The position numbers and the translations under genes were made by a program. This document shows positions 12,101 through 21,729 of a stretch of DNA of 64,000 bases, piece by piece. Positions within the stretch are counted from its first letter, which is position 1, and each line of letters begins with the position of its first letter. The notes beneath the pieces were generated by a model, which made no database searches, was not told the DNA's origin, and saw nothing but the letters and a program-made list of their open reading frames with translations. Source of the DNA: Lindgomyces ingoldianus (taxonomy: Eukaryota > Ascomycota > Dothideomycetes > Pleosporales > Lindgomycetaceae); NCBI RefSeq assembly GCF_010093535.1, contig NW_022985170.1, positions 1,854 to 65,853 of the forward strand, written 5' to 3'.

Positions 12101-15100
12101 GCTCAATGTTGGAAAGTTGTCTAGCAGCTTGGAGATGACGTTTCCCATTTTATGGTTGTGGACAAGCTGTCCGATTTCCGCAGGCTCCATATCGCGCAGA
12201 GCTTCGACTGATGAAATGGCGCTCTTCTCGTCGAGGTTTCGCAATACTGGCTGCGGAAGATCAAATTGATGCAAAGGGTGCTCAAATGGCCATATTTGTC
12301 GCTCAATTGATTGACAGATGCTGAGCAAAACAAGACACTGATAGCCCCAGCGTCGGTTGAGAGCAATCATAAAAAGAGCACGACAAATCCGGGTAGCATT
12401 TTGCGTGATATAGTTCGTATCGGACACAAGGGTGTAGTCTTCCAGTCGAGCGCGGGAAATGTGTGATTGCAGAAGGATGTTCGTCTTCCCATGGGGCGTA
12501 TCGATACCACCTTTTACGTCTGTGGCCACATACCCTTCATCTTTGAGTCGGAAAAGCTCCTTCTCCTCAGTGTCTCGGGATTGGATGTTGTCAAATTCTC
12601 CGCTCATACTGATCATGGCGAGAACATCAGCCTCTGATGCCCGTGGCCTCATCAAGGAATTGAAGATCTCAATACTGGATTGCTGAACATAGTATTGACT
12701 AGCGATGCGACCAACGTCCTTAGAGCGTAGATCCTCTGTGACTTCGTTGAAAATCACCATCTGGCTCTTTTGCAATACCCGTGCAGCGTCGATGACCAAC
12801 TTGCGTCTCCGTTGAACAAGTTGCGGATCATCCCGTATCTCTGCCCACTCAATTCCATAATTGAGCGGGCTCTTCTGCATCCGGACGAAAAGGTAAGAAT
12901 AGCCAAGCCATTGCACTGCTTCTTGCACAGTGGAGACAGTTCCTAGCGAGATTTCTGCGTTGAGGTTGTCCACAAGTTTCGTCGAGAACCGAGACTCAAT
13001 CGGCTGCTGCTCGGTCACAGCTCGAAGATAGTGGTCAAGCCGGTCATGCATCGTGCAGATAAAACCAATGCCAGTATCCTGGAACTGCGGACGGCCAGCA
13101 CGGCCAAAAATCTGCAAGACATCCAGGATTCCAAGGTCAGTAAAACGACCTTCCTGCGCATTGTAAACCTGCGTGCCCTTAATGATAACGGCCGCGGCCG
13201 GCAAGTTGACACCCCAGGCTAGAGTCGCCGTACAGCAGAGAACTTTAAGAACCCCCTCGGCAAAAAGTCGTTCAATGAGGTTTCGGTCTGAGCGGGGCAT
13301 ACCCGCATGATGCGTGCCTATTCCTTTTGGGAGCAACTCGCGAAGTTCCCGCCCTTTGGATTGCTTCATGTCTCGTAAGGCCTGATCGTAACGCGGGTGG
13401 AGAGTAGGATCGAATAGGTCCGAAAGCTGCTGATCGACAGCTTTCTCGTAAAGATTCCTCGCTGTCTTGACAGTATCTTTTCGGGAATGGACGAAGACCA
13501 TAACTTGATGACTTAATTTGAGCATGTCTGCGACTTTGTCGAAAGCCACTTGTTCCATGTTTTCCCTTGCCTTAGCAGTTCCGGGTTTCCCTTTAATTCC
13601 AACAAAGTGCTGTTCAAGTGGTACTGGCCGGAAGGAGGCGTCAAAGTAGAATAATCCAGCCATCTTGTTGACTCTCAGGAAATCGGCTACATCCACATAG
13701 TTCGGGAGGGTTGCAGACAAGCCGACGATGCGAATTAACGATTGTGTGCTCTCCACCTGTCTCTGAGTTCTCGCGACCAAACTCTCTAAAACCGCGCCGC
13801 GCTCATCATGGAGCATATGCACTTCATCGATAATGAGCAGGCGAACTTTTTGAACAAGCTCAGTGTCTCCGGTACTTTTGCGTGTGACAACATCCCACTT
13901 CTCTGGGGTTGTGACGATGATCTGAGTCTGTACTATTTCCGCCTTGGTGAGATGCATATCTCCGGTAAGTTCGCGAACCTGAATACCGAGCCATGCTAGA
14001 CGGTTTCCAAGCTTCCCTGTGATCTCGGCGGCAAGAGCCTTCATGGGCGCAACATATATTATCTTGAAGTCTTCGGTAAGGACAGTGAAGTTGGTGGCAT
14101 CGGGTTCATCGATCGGATTTGGAACGAGGTTTTTGGCAATGACATTCAGTATCGTCAGCATTGCGGCATCAGTCTTACCGGCTCCAGTAGGGGCACAGAT
14201 AAGCATATTTTCACTGGTTGAATATGCGACGGGGTAGACCAAACTCTGCATTCTGTTCAGAGACTTGTAACCCTTGAAGGTTCGTTTGCAAAGACCGTCC
14301 ATGTCTTTGATCTCGACGAGCTTGCGGCCGGCACCGATCGTTCCCACAGGAGCAGCTGGAATTGTGTGCTCTTCGTAGGTTTGATGGTCTTCATGCTTGC
14401 TATCCGGAGGAAGGGCATATTTCTTGCCGTAAGCTGAGAGCTTATTTCCCGCTTCGTGAGTTCGATAGACATGCGGGTATTGAGGGCCCTCGCGATTGAG
14501 TCTCGGTGCAAGCGAGGCATGCTTGTGTTCGTAGTCTTGCCTCTGGAGGGCTTCTTCCCTCTCCTCTCGCGTCTGCAGCCGGCCTATGACTCCGTTCTTT
14601 GAGACAGGCACAGGCGGTGACGTGGTAATGTCGCGTCGGTGTGCAATCAGATCAGCGACAAGGTCTAACTCGTCGTATCCAACAATGTCTGCAAGCATCA
14701 TTTGCAGCTCCTCGTCTACGTATGGGTCAGCCCGGCGGTATCCGAGCAACCGCGAATTGTGCATACTGTTACTATCGCTGGCCAGGATCGCTAGGATCTG
14801 CGCCTTCAAGGCGTTTGCATCTAAGCCAGAGCTTCTCCCTGCAACAATGGAGCAACGGTCGGCCAACCACAGTTGGTCATAGAGCCCTCCACCAGCATGC
14901 CTGCCGACATCGTCGTCAAGGTTATCGCTGCTGTATTCTTCTTCATATTCATCGCTAATGACGTCCCAGACATCGTCACCACTAGCCACTCCAGAAAAGT
15001 CATCGTCGTCCAGATTCAGGTCATCTCCATAGGCAGGGCCACACTCAGCAGCAGAGAGATCTAAGTCGGCTATAGCTTTGCGCATAGCGTCAAGCTGCTC

Positions 15101-15139
15101 GAGCCATTGGGCCTGGGCGTTTTCTAAAGCTAGCGACAT
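9152..15139 (-). CDS. SLH1: SLH1/ASCC3-type Ski2-like RNA helicase
   Basis: A large cytoplasmic helicase of the RQC-trigger complex, which in yeast splits collided ribosomes marked by Hel2. The protein has two helicase cassettes. Numbered from an upstream ATG at 15211, the first has P-loop APTGAGKT near residue 341 and box DEVH near 462; the second has GSPTGSGKT near 1202 and DEIH near 1306. Each is followed by a Sec63-type region. About 2,000 residues and the DEVH/DEIH pair fit Slh1/ASCC3 better than Brr2, whose second box is degenerate. The frame is open to 15211, but I prefer the ATG at 15139 (1,995 residues): just upstream lies TTCTAACCTAG, a branch site fused to a 3' splice site, so the extra 24 codons are probably the tail of a 5'-UTR intron. 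The N-terminus is acidic (residues 60-100). The gene is divergent from YKT6 and has no coding intron. Confidence 0.9.
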   Translation of the reverse strand: MSLALENAQAQWLEQLDAMRKAIADLDLSAAECGPAYGDDLNLDDDDFSGVASGDDVWDVISDEYEEEYSSDNLDDDVGRHAGGGLYDQLWLADRCSIVAGRSSGLDANALKAQILAILASDSNSMHNSRLLGYRRADPYVDEELQMMLADIVGYDELDLVADLIAHRRDITTSPPVPVSKNGVIGRLQTREEREEALQRQDYEHKHASLAPRLNREGPQYPHVYRTHEAGNKLSAYGKKYALPPDSKHEDHQTYEEHTIPAAPVGTIGAGRKLVEIKDMDGLCKRTFKGYKSLNRMQSLVYPVAYSTSENMLICAPTGAGKTDAAMLTILNVIAKNLVPNPIDEPDATNFTVLTEDFKIIYVAPMKALAAEITGKLGNRLAWLGIQVRELTGDMHLTKAEIVQTQIIVTTPEKWDVVTRKSTGDTELVQKVRLLIIDEVHMLHDERGAVLESLVARTQRQVESTQSLIRIVGLSATLPNYVDVADFLRVNKMAGLFYFDASFRPVPLEQHFVGIKGKPGTAKARENMEQVAFDKVADMLKLSHQVMVFVHSRKDTVKTARNLYEKAVDQQLSDLFDPTLHPRYDQALRDMKQSKGRELRELLPKGIGTHHAGMPRSDRNLIERLFAEGVLKVLCCTATLAWGVNLPAAAVIIKGTQVYNAQEGRFTDLGILDVLQIFGRAGRPQFQDTGIGFICTMHDRLDHYLRAVTEQQPIESRFSTKLVDNLNAEISLGTVSTVQEAVQWLGYSYLFVRMQKSPLNYGIEWAEIRDDPQLVQRRRKLVIDAARVLQKSQMVIFNEVTEDLRSKDVGRIASQYYVQQSSIEIFNSLMRPRASEADVLAMISMSGEFDNIQSRDTEEKELFRLKDEGYVATDVKGGIDTPHGKTNILLQSHISRARLEDYTLVSDTNYITQNATRICRALFMIALNRRWGYQCLVLLSICQSIERQIWPFEHPLHQFDLPQPVLRNLDEKSAISSVEALRDMEPAEIGQLVHNHKMGNVISKLLDNFPTLSVEAEIAPLNRDVLRIQLFLTPDFRWNDRHHGTSESYWIWVENSETSEIYHSEYFILSRRKLYDDHELNFTIPLTDPLPSQIYVRVVSDRWLGAETVHPVSFQHLIRPDTESVYTDLLNLQPLPISALKNTLLEELYAKRFQYFNPMQTQIFHCLYHTPANVLLGSPTGSGKTVAAELAMWWAFREKPGSKVVYIAPMKALVRERVHDWGKRLAVPMGLKLVELTGDNTPDTRTIRDADIIITTPEKWDGISRSWQTRGYVRQVGLVIIDEIHLLGGDRGPILEIIVSRMNYIASQSKGSVRLLGMSTACANATDLGNWLGVKEGLFNFRHSVRPVPLEIFIDGFPEQRGFCPLMQSMNRPTFLAIKSHSPEKPVIVFVASRRQTRLTARDLINFCGMEDNPRRFLHMPEDDLALYLSRAKDDALREALSFGIGLHHAGLVESDRQLSEELFANNKIQILIATSTLAWGVNLPAHLVVVKGTQFFDAKTEGYKDMDLTDVLQMLGRAGRPQFDSSGIARIFTQDAKKEFYKHFLHTGFPVESSLHKVLDNHLGAEISAGTIATKQDALDYLTWTFFFRRLHKNPSYYGLEISAEEHNTIAAQTLANDYMVELVETSLKELAKSSCISIRGTGDIDSTALGKIMSYYYLSHKTIRHLVKYAKRDATFSDVLSWVSHAIEYDELPVRHNEDLINAEMSAALPLKADDFGLPMWDPHVKAYLLLQAHFSRIDLPISDYVGDLNSVLDQSIRIVQASIDVLTELGYFSSCEMMITLLQCIKCARWPTDGPLAIFPGVDIEKEKKRMEHPKATPKSLVEATTTPNAVLETAARFAGVKPEATKRFLEPAGRLPSINVDARDINATNISVQLSRVNVARMTAGGVRIFAPRYPKPQTEGFFVVLSYPSSDEMIALKRVGWNTAARGNTTSTRLQAIAKINLPEDTQGKKLDVTVLSDAYIGMKWKEEGVDVPKVPVVEDGKVKGKGGCD

Positions 15140-15456
15140 GGCGCCTACTAGGTTAGAATAGATGAAGTTGAAGCAGCAGAACCAGTCAGTATTTGCTGGA
15201 GGGGTCACCACGAGGGAGATACCAGAGGTTCACAACTGACTCGGCTGTAACCCCGCGCTATGTGCATTACCTCAGCTGCTGCGCCACAGCGGCTCAGCTG
15301 AAACACACAACGACATCGCATCTCATCTTGCATCTGACCGCACCGCCGACCAGGCAACTCCACAGCGTCTCAGCACCCTCTATTGCCGCCTTCTAAATCC
15401 GCGTTCCCTCTCCACTCTCCTTCGCATCTCCACATCAACTATCTAATACCGCCATC
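15140..15456. promoter_or_regulatory. Shared SLH1/YKT6 divergent promoter
   Basis: About 320 bases separate the start codons of two divergent genes, so their 5'-UTRs and promoters must share this space. Its SLH1 side seems to hold a 5'-UTR intron ending near 15148. A pyrimidine-rich tract precedes the YKT6 ATG. No TATA box is evident. Confidence 0.6.
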
Positions 15457-16329
15457 ATGAAGATCTGGTATATCGGCGTAGGCTCCCTCTAACTCGCCTC
15501 CTACACCCCTACTGACGAGTATCGCAGATCGTGCGGAATGAAGCTAAGCCCGTGTTTGAGTTGGCCGGCGTGGATGGCTTGGACGCTCAATACAACAGAT
15601 GGGTCGCGCCAGGCATTAGGGAGATAGTACGTCTCACCGCCCCCAAACCAAGCTTGCGGAGGAGCAAGCGAGCTTACTGTTAACCAGATGAAAGCATATG
15701 TCACTACAATCGCTGAACGAATAAAGCCAGGAGAGAGGGACTCTGTTCGTGAGAAAGGTAAGTTGGTCCTACCCCTTCATTGCCAAAAGATTGAGACCTA
15801 AGTTAACTTCCTCTTAGATTACCTCTTGCACTATTATGTTCGTCCAGAAGGCATCTGCGGCATAGTAGTCACCGACCTTGAGTACAAGAAGGGGCCCGCT
15901 CATAAAATCCTCTCCCAAACCTGCGACGAGTTTCTCACTCAATACCCTCGCTCGACATGGCCGCTCCAGCCCACGGCTAAACAAGGCCATACGGAACACC
16001 CCTATGACAAGGTGCTGAAGGAGTATCTGGGAAAGTTCCAAGATCCGCTCCAAGCGGACAGCATGCTAAAGATCCAGCATGAACTAGATGAAACCAAAAT
16101 GGTGTTGAACAAGACCATCCAGAGTGTGCTCGAGAGAGGGGAGAAGATTGAGGATCTGGTAGCCAAGAGCGATGGACTGAGTGCGCAGAGTAAGATGTTT
16201 TATACTCAGGTGCGTAAATGCTTCCGATTTAGCCCAATCGCAATTCCAAAGGGCTTGCCTTGGTGAGAACCACTACTAATGTTTTGCGCGTAGGCCAGGA
16301 AGCAGAACTCCTGTTGTGCTGTCATGTGA
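15457..16329 (+). CDS. YKT6: YKT6 longin-domain SNARE
   Basis: An R-SNARE that cycles between cytosol and membranes and acts in ER-Golgi, endosome-vacuole and autophagosome fusion. Five exons close exactly in frame: 15457-15477, 15528-15626, 15688-15757, 15818-16209, 16294-16329, giving 205 residues; the family norm is about 200. The first exon encodes only MKIWYIG. The longin domain fills about residues 1-135, including RPEGICGIVVTD. The SNARE helix follows (HELDETKMVL, then SVLERGEKIEDLV). The last exon supplies the C-terminus ending CCAVM, matching the CCAIM-type palmitoylation/farnesylation signal of yeast Ykt6. Introns are 50, 61, 60 and 84 bp, with branch-like CTGAC, TTAAC and CTAAT. 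Single-exon prediction would lose both the start and the lipidation motif. Confidence 0.95.
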
Positions 16330-16614
16330 ATACTCTCTACCAGTGCTTTGATGTTTCCCGGGCGTTTGTTATTCGGTTCCACCTTTTGCTCATAATGCCT
16401 ACCTTTCCGTAGCCTTTTACAAGTTCGAAGTACATTTTCAAATAGAATTCATAACAAGCTCAAATATCGCTGTTTTCGCGTAGCTATGAGGCATCATAGC
16501 TCAACTATAGCTCTCGGGTTCTATAAACGGTTTACGTCTCTAGAAATTAATGGCAAGGTACATGTACAGGGATCGAATACAACCAAAGGATATTCGTGTC
16601 TCCACTAACGAGCC
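16330..16614. other. YKT6 3' flank
   Basis: Contains the presumed YKT6 3'-UTR; nothing else recognisable. Confidence 0.5.
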
Positions 16615-17584
16615 TTAAAAAGGTTCGTCCTTGAGCAACCCTCCAAGGTAGAGTTTCTCCAGAACTACGCATCCATCCACGTTGAGAATGGCCGTCAGCG
16701 CCGGGGATGCTGATGCATCCCGCCGCATGTCTTGATCTTTTTCCATATCTGACGGATTAGGACTTGGTACGACTTCGCGCACCGTCTCATCCTCATCAAT
16801 CATCCCAAGAATATCTTTGGAAACCCGTTCCATCCCGGTCCCCCTCAAGTTCTCAAACGCCTGGAAACTGTCAAATTCTTCATCCTCATCCTAGTTCCCG
16901 TTGAATACTAGCCAGATGCCGGTCGTGCATTCTAGGGACCGGATCCACTAACTACGGCTAGCCTCGGATTCTTTTCCGACCGTTCGTCCGTCGGAACTAG
17001 AAGTCGCTCCACGTACGTGCTTATTGTCGCCGCGATCGGGAGAGTCGCTGAGGCTGCGCCATGCTAACGGCCCTTCGGGAGTCTTGGCCCAGACGAACAA
17101 GATCTAACACTAACTAATAGTGTAGAGGTAATCGTGAAGGAAACTTGTGTCCTGCCATCCCTCGTCTGTGGAACAAGTGATTTTCCCAGTGGAATTGTAC
17201 ATCGGTTCGGAGCGTCAGAATCGGATGTTTTTCTGACTTGGGGTGAAACGGGTGTCTTCGGTGAACTCGGTGAACCTAACCCACTTCCTTTTCTTGGTAA
17301 TAGTGTCGTATTCAAATGCGGATGGCAATGCTTCCAGGATCATCACAGCAGGTTGCTGTAACTGCCCGTGTCGGTAGAGTCGGAGTTCCTTTGTGGTGAA
17401 GATGATGGATGCGGGGAGCGATTTGTGAGGCATAGTCGGAAATATTCTCGCTAGGGTGGTGTTCTGATGATGATCTTGGATGTGCAGTCATGGCTCGGGA
17501 TGCTCGTGGCATGTTGTAGTAGAAGAGATGGTCGAAGGTTCGGGTCAAGGATAGTTTCGCAACGTACCCAAGTCCGTCACTCAC
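16615..17584 (-). pseudogene. Frame-broken gene remnant, unknown family
   Basis: Protein-like stretches run one after another on the minus strand but in different frames. 17433-17215 encodes a piece with LRLYRHGQ, MILEALPSAFEYDT and WVRFTEFTED. Near 17245 the sense seems to pass to another frame (KTSDSDAPNRCTIPLGKSLV, then TRDGRTQVSFTI). A last piece at 16848-16615 ends GGLLKDEPF. No splice pair I tried joins them. The first piece faintly resembles the start of fungal glutathione S-transferases, too weakly to assign. Either a decayed gene or one with unusual introns. Confidence 0.35.
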
Positions 17585-18229
17585 CGGGCATGGGTCGGAT
17601 GCGGTTTCGATGAGAAAATTACCTAAATATTCTATCTGGGCACAACTTAATGCCGTGATATAATGTCACTATTTACTTACACAACGTAGTGCGAAAAGTC
17701 GTAGTCCGTGCGTTCACCTTCACTTCTTGGAAAGGTTTCACGGGAGTGAACCCTGATCAGCGCGCAACGCGGTCAAATAGCACAACACAATATTACCATG
17801 CCGAGAGTTTGTTTAACGTCAAGCAATGGAACCAAACTTGAGAACCATTAGTGCATTATCTCATGACTCATGCCCATGCAAGGCCACCGAGGATTTGCGG
17901 AGAAGATTTGCAGGCCCAATTTATGTCAAAGTTTACAAACGAATAGATTGCCGTAGGGCATCGTGAAGATATTGCAAGCGCCTCTAAAGGAAGGAGATCA
18001 CATCGTATATCAATGAGTGAGCGTCGATGCAGATTATATGAGGTGAGAGAACGGCGCTAAAACTTGCGGCTCGCTTGTCAAAAACGCGTCATCTCATTTT
18101 GGGTTCCCTCTGCTATGAAGGGTTGATGCACAAGTTCTTTACTTAGACTGAAGATGTTACTAAGGAAATCGAAGTGCATCTCCACAACGCTGCCTTTCGC
18201 TACTATGTAGGTGCGCTGATCTGGCCAAA
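17585..18229. other. Intergenic interval
   Basis: No open frame or RNA signature of note. Probably contains the promoter of the membrane-protein gene that follows. Confidence 0.5.
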
Positions 18230-20137
18230 TTGGTCGTGTTTTGGACGAAAGGATTCTCGCAGGATTCCCAGGTCGTGGCAGTGCAAGTCGGTGTCACAGC
18301 GCTCCCTCTCCAAGCCTTCAATGTTTACCTCTTCTCCTCGTTCGCTCTTCTCCTACTTGCACCTAAGTATCCCCAACATTTTATCCTTTCCTTCAAACAC
18401 ACAAGATACAGCAGAGAGGGAGACTGGTTAGGCATGTCAGTTCCAAATGTAAGATACGGGCACAGGAATCACACATTCGAGTCGAATTCAATCCCACTAC
18501 TCCAGTCCGACGCGTCCAACACCGGATTGTCAACCATCTCAGGGCAAAAGCGGTCAGAGGCAACGAAACAGCCATTACCGCCGTTCGACAAAGCTTTGGG
18601 CACGAAGAAATGGTGCTTCATAGGACTAGCCACAATATATGTTCTTTCCCTTGGGCTAATTATATGCGGGACTATCGCATTCGTAATAGCGGGAGAAAGG
18701 ATACCAAAACATTTCTTTGAGATTCCAGCGGCATTCCGTCCCGATGCGACTCCCGTTCTGCTATATCCAACTGTAATTTTCGGATCGATGTCTGACAGTG
18801 CAAGGGAGATTACTATCTTGGCCATTAATACTTGTGTCACGGTGTCAACTGAAATCCTTGGTTACATTCATGCGACTTCGCTCCGTTGGGCCCTTTACCA
18901 CGAAGGACGGCTCCATAGTAATTCTAATCTTCGGCTCTTTACATCCTGCCGGCAGTGCCGACCAAACAGCTGGTATGTAAACGTTGTTTGGGGCCTTCTC
19001 CTCACAGTCTCCTACAGTTGCGCCTCGCAGATTATTGTTGGTGCAGACGACATTCTCAGCCCGGGGGATGTCGGATTTAATAGTACGGCGATAGTGATCC
19101 TTGGCGCTTGTCTCCTCTTTCTTTGTATCCTGTCCACCTGGTCTTTGTTTCCTTCTTATGATCGGAAAATCCTCTCCTGGAGTTCTGATCCATTGAATAC
19201 AACTCTGGCATTGCTGCATGACACATGGCAACGGCCTGAATTACACCCTGCTCGTCTCCCCAGGGCCGTTCAACCCCAAGTCACCTATGTATACTCCAGG
19301 CTGAAAATAGTGGTGGCCTACCTCTGGTTTCTCGTCCCCTTAATCGGCACAGGTGGCGGCGCTATCCTAAGGATCCAAAATCAACAGCTAGATAAGAGCT
19401 TCATAGCCGATTCGTACGGCTCAATTCCCACGTCCCTGCTCCCACCCTGTAGTGTAGTTGGATATTGTATAGGTTGGCACAACTCTGCACCAGCAGTAAA
19501 TATCCTGTTTCTGGCCGCTGTACAGATTCTCTATACGCTAGCAATCCATTCCGCCGAGCAGCTTGTCAACCTACATCGGGACGAGGCAGTTTGGCGTTGC
19601 GCGTCATCCAACCGAGCCACACACGGCACTATCATTGCTAAAGAATCGACTAAGGCGGCTTTCACTTCATGGCAAACAGCGTTCCTGCTCGTCATGAAAC
19701 CAGTCAGCCATTGGCTATTTGGTCTTTGTATCGTTGTCAACGGCCAGCACCTAATCGCGTTCCACCCCATGCCGCTCTTCACTCTTGCGGGTGTAGCAAT
19801 CCTGTTGGCAGCTTTTGGAACGTTTTTGGCGTCCCATAAGCAAAAGGGACCACAGCCGGCTACATATGGAGACCTGATGCTCCTAGCGGAGTTAGTGGAT
19901 GATTGGGGTGATGGTGCTGGAGGGAGACTCTTCTGGGGCGACAAAGGGATTGATACCTCTTCAGGCGGGAAAATCAGACTTGCAGGGACTTCTTCATGCA
20001 AAGGTGATGTTACAGAGATTATTAAGGACGGTGTGCTGTACAAAGGCCTCGGTCCTGGGGAGATCAAAAGGGAGGGACTACGATCTGGACTCAAGTCTAC
20101 CTTTTCAAGGCTCATTAGGAGATGCATGGATGAATGA
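18230..20137 (+). CDS. Multi-pass membrane protein, unknown function
   Basis: A 635-codon uninterrupted frame. Several hydrophobic segments are clear, among them IGLATIYVLSLGLIICGTIA, VVWGLLLTVSYSCASQIIV, AIVILGACLLFLCILS, LKIVVAYLWFLVPLIGTGGG, ILFLAAVQILYTLA, WLFGLCIVV and LFTLAGVAILLAAFGTFLA. A hydrophilic tail of about 100 residues follows, ending RLIRRCMDE. The layout (disordered N-terminus, one early TM helix, a cluster of helices, soluble tail) recalls large families of unnamed fungal integral membrane proteins; I recognise no transport or enzyme motif. The frame is open from 18230, but the ATG at 18434 (MSVPNVRYGHRN) is an equally good start and would remove a hydrophobic N-terminus that may be leader sequence. 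No intron is needed. Confidence 0.75.
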   Translation: MVVFWTKGFSQDSQVVAVQVGVTALPLQAFNVYLFSSFALLLLAPKYPQHFILSFKHTRYSREGDWLGMSVPNVRYGHRNHTFESNSIPLLQSDASNTGLSTISGQKRSEATKQPLPPFDKALGTKKWCFIGLATIYVLSLGLIICGTIAFVIAGERIPKHFFEIPAAFRPDATPVLLYPTVIFGSMSDSAREITILAINTCVTVSTEILGYIHATSLRWALYHEGRLHSNSNLRLFTSCRQCRPNSWYVNVVWGLLLTVSYSCASQIIVGADDILSPGDVGFNSTAIVILGACLLFLCILSTWSLFPSYDRKILSWSSDPLNTTLALLHDTWQRPELHPARLPRAVQPQVTYVYSRLKIVVAYLWFLVPLIGTGGGAILRIQNQQLDKSFIADSYGSIPTSLLPPCSVVGYCIGWHNSAPAVNILFLAAVQILYTLAIHSAEQLVNLHRDEAVWRCASSNRATHGTIIAKESTKAAFTSWQTAFLLVMKPVSHWLFGLCIVVNGQHLIAFHPMPLFTLAGVAILLAAFGTFLASHKQKGPQPATYGDLMLLAELVDDWGDGAGGRLFWGDKGIDTSSGGKIRLAGTSSCKGDVTEIIKDGVLYKGLGPGEIKREGLRSGLKSTFSRLIRRCMDE

Positions 20138-20486
20138 GCCGATTAAGGACCTCGATTATGTTTTCAGTCAAGTCACTGTCACGATATATCTCGCGCTCCT
20201 TCCATTAATCCAAAGTTTCACCATATCCCTCATAGAATTTCTCTCCGGCAAGAGCAAACTTCGAAACAGCGGCAAAGGAGATGATATCCGGAAACTAAAA
20301 TGGAGCTATGTCTCCAAAGACATGTCTAGCACTGCTGACTCCCATTCACTACATGGGTCGGCAACCCGATTATCAACATCAACACCCGCGAAGAGAATTC
20401 CTAGGTGTGCTCGAGGCTAGCTATCGAGGTTCAAACTTCTGCCACCCTTGCACCAGGATTGAAACCAACGACCTTCACCACCCAGG
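20138..20486. other. 3' flank of membrane-protein gene
   Basis: Presumed 3'-UTR. A stretch near 20450 resembles the T-arm half of a tRNA on the minus strand, but no full cloverleaf can be drawn. Confidence 0.4.
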
Positions 20487-21160
20487 TTACCCTTCCTTCC
20501 AATACATACCACTAACTGTAAACTTCCCATTGTCATCATTCCACTTCACCGTAGCCCCGGTTTCGGTTAAGTAGCGTGTAGCATACCGAATCCCCTTGCT
20601 CAGCCCCCAGCGACTCACATCATACTCGAGCACCCCACTCTGAAACTCATCAACCCTGAACTTAAATATGGTATTGAGCGTGTCATCTTTTCTCATGCGG
20701 TTGCGGGAGCTAGGGAGATTTTGAAGACCTGGTAGGAAGTTTCGCGGGAGGGGACGAGGCTTTCGTAGATGTAGCGCGCGGCGTCGGAGTTGTCAAGTTG
20801 GTTTGTACTACAGTTGATGTTGGAATTAGTGTCTAGATATAGGAGCTGTAGACAAGTGGTGGAGCTCCGGGGATTTGAGGGATGTTCTTACAATCATGAA
20901 TTTCTGAACCCCCGAATCTATCAACGCCTGTACCTTCCGTTCTCCCCGAGAGGTGCAGCTGTTCATGTCGAACCTCGTACTTGTCCAGCATTCGCGCTTT
21001 CCTGTTCTGTTTGGGGAAGGATAAACAATGAGTTCTGGCTTTGTCATAGTATGCAGGTCGGCTTTAGAGAAATTCTGGTTTGCCTCTGGCATCAGATGTG
21101 GATGCAGATATAGAGGTGGCAGTGGGAGTACTCGTCGTGGTGCAAGATGTTCTCAGGCCA
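20487..21160 (-). pseudogene. Broken Ser/Thr-linker protein remnant
   Basis: Reading leftwards from about 21160, one frame gives a Thr/Ser linker (TTTSTPTATSISASTSDARG) and then stops. A second frame, open over 21092-20826, continues with TKPELIVYPSPNRTGKRECW and CTSRGERKVQALIDSGVQKF. A likely intron follows (GTAAGA near 20900, ending ACTGTAG near 20816). Beyond it a third frame reads NQLDNSDAARYIYESLVPSR and stops at an in-frame TGA near 20696. The sense resumes one base off as FKFRVDEFQSGVLEYDV to GMYWKEG and stop. At least two frame breaks remain after allowing the intron. The linker suggests a secreted or surface protein; the family is unknown. Confidence 0.5.
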
Positions 21161-21729
21161 GATTTCTGAATACGTTTTAGTACTCTTCGCCTAAGCTAGA
21201 TGTTTGGATCCGAACCTGGAGAATTATCGGAATTTGTAGTTGCTGCCACCAGAACGGGGACTTAGTTTACACGTCGCGGAACGGCATTTTCTTGGTCATT
21301 ATGCCAGAATTATGGTCGTATAAATTTTGGGTGCAATGATGAAAGGGCCTGCGAGACTATGTGGCATTTTGTATGTGGAAGATTCAGTTGTGGGAACGAG
21401 GAAGCTGTACCCTAGTACAGATCATTCTACATGTCGCGCTGTCCCATGAGATTCAACGAATTTCATGGTGTCATTTTTTCTTAAGCACTTCAGAGACTCT
21501 AAGAATATATTATTGTGATATCTATAAAGGTTTTGCCATCGAATAGTTGAAACTAAGCCAAAAAGCTGTGCCGCAGTTCGGATTAGAATATCGCAGTAAA
21601 CGACGCAATTCGGAAAGTTTTTGGGCTCTCGCCACAGAACTGTATGAACCACCAGCTCATACAGCTAAATACTTCATATACACCCTATATATACAAAACC
21701 TATGTAGATTCCCAAACTTCTCCAAACCC
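21161..21729. other. Intergenic interval
   Basis: Lies between the broken gene and the 3' end of the transporter. Only short overlapping frames; nothing identifiable. Confidence 0.5.

Noticed and set aside
14586..14958. Frames of about 100 codons on the plus strand inside SLH1
   Set aside because: They are antisense shadows of the helicase gene; the minus frame is continuous with clear motifs.
20420..20500. tRNA-like sequence on the minus strand (T-arm-like GGTTTCAATCC)
   Set aside because: The 3' half resembles a T-arm and acceptor strand, but the 5' acceptor strand cannot pair and the would-be D-arm overlaps the end of the broken coding segment. No cloverleaf forms.
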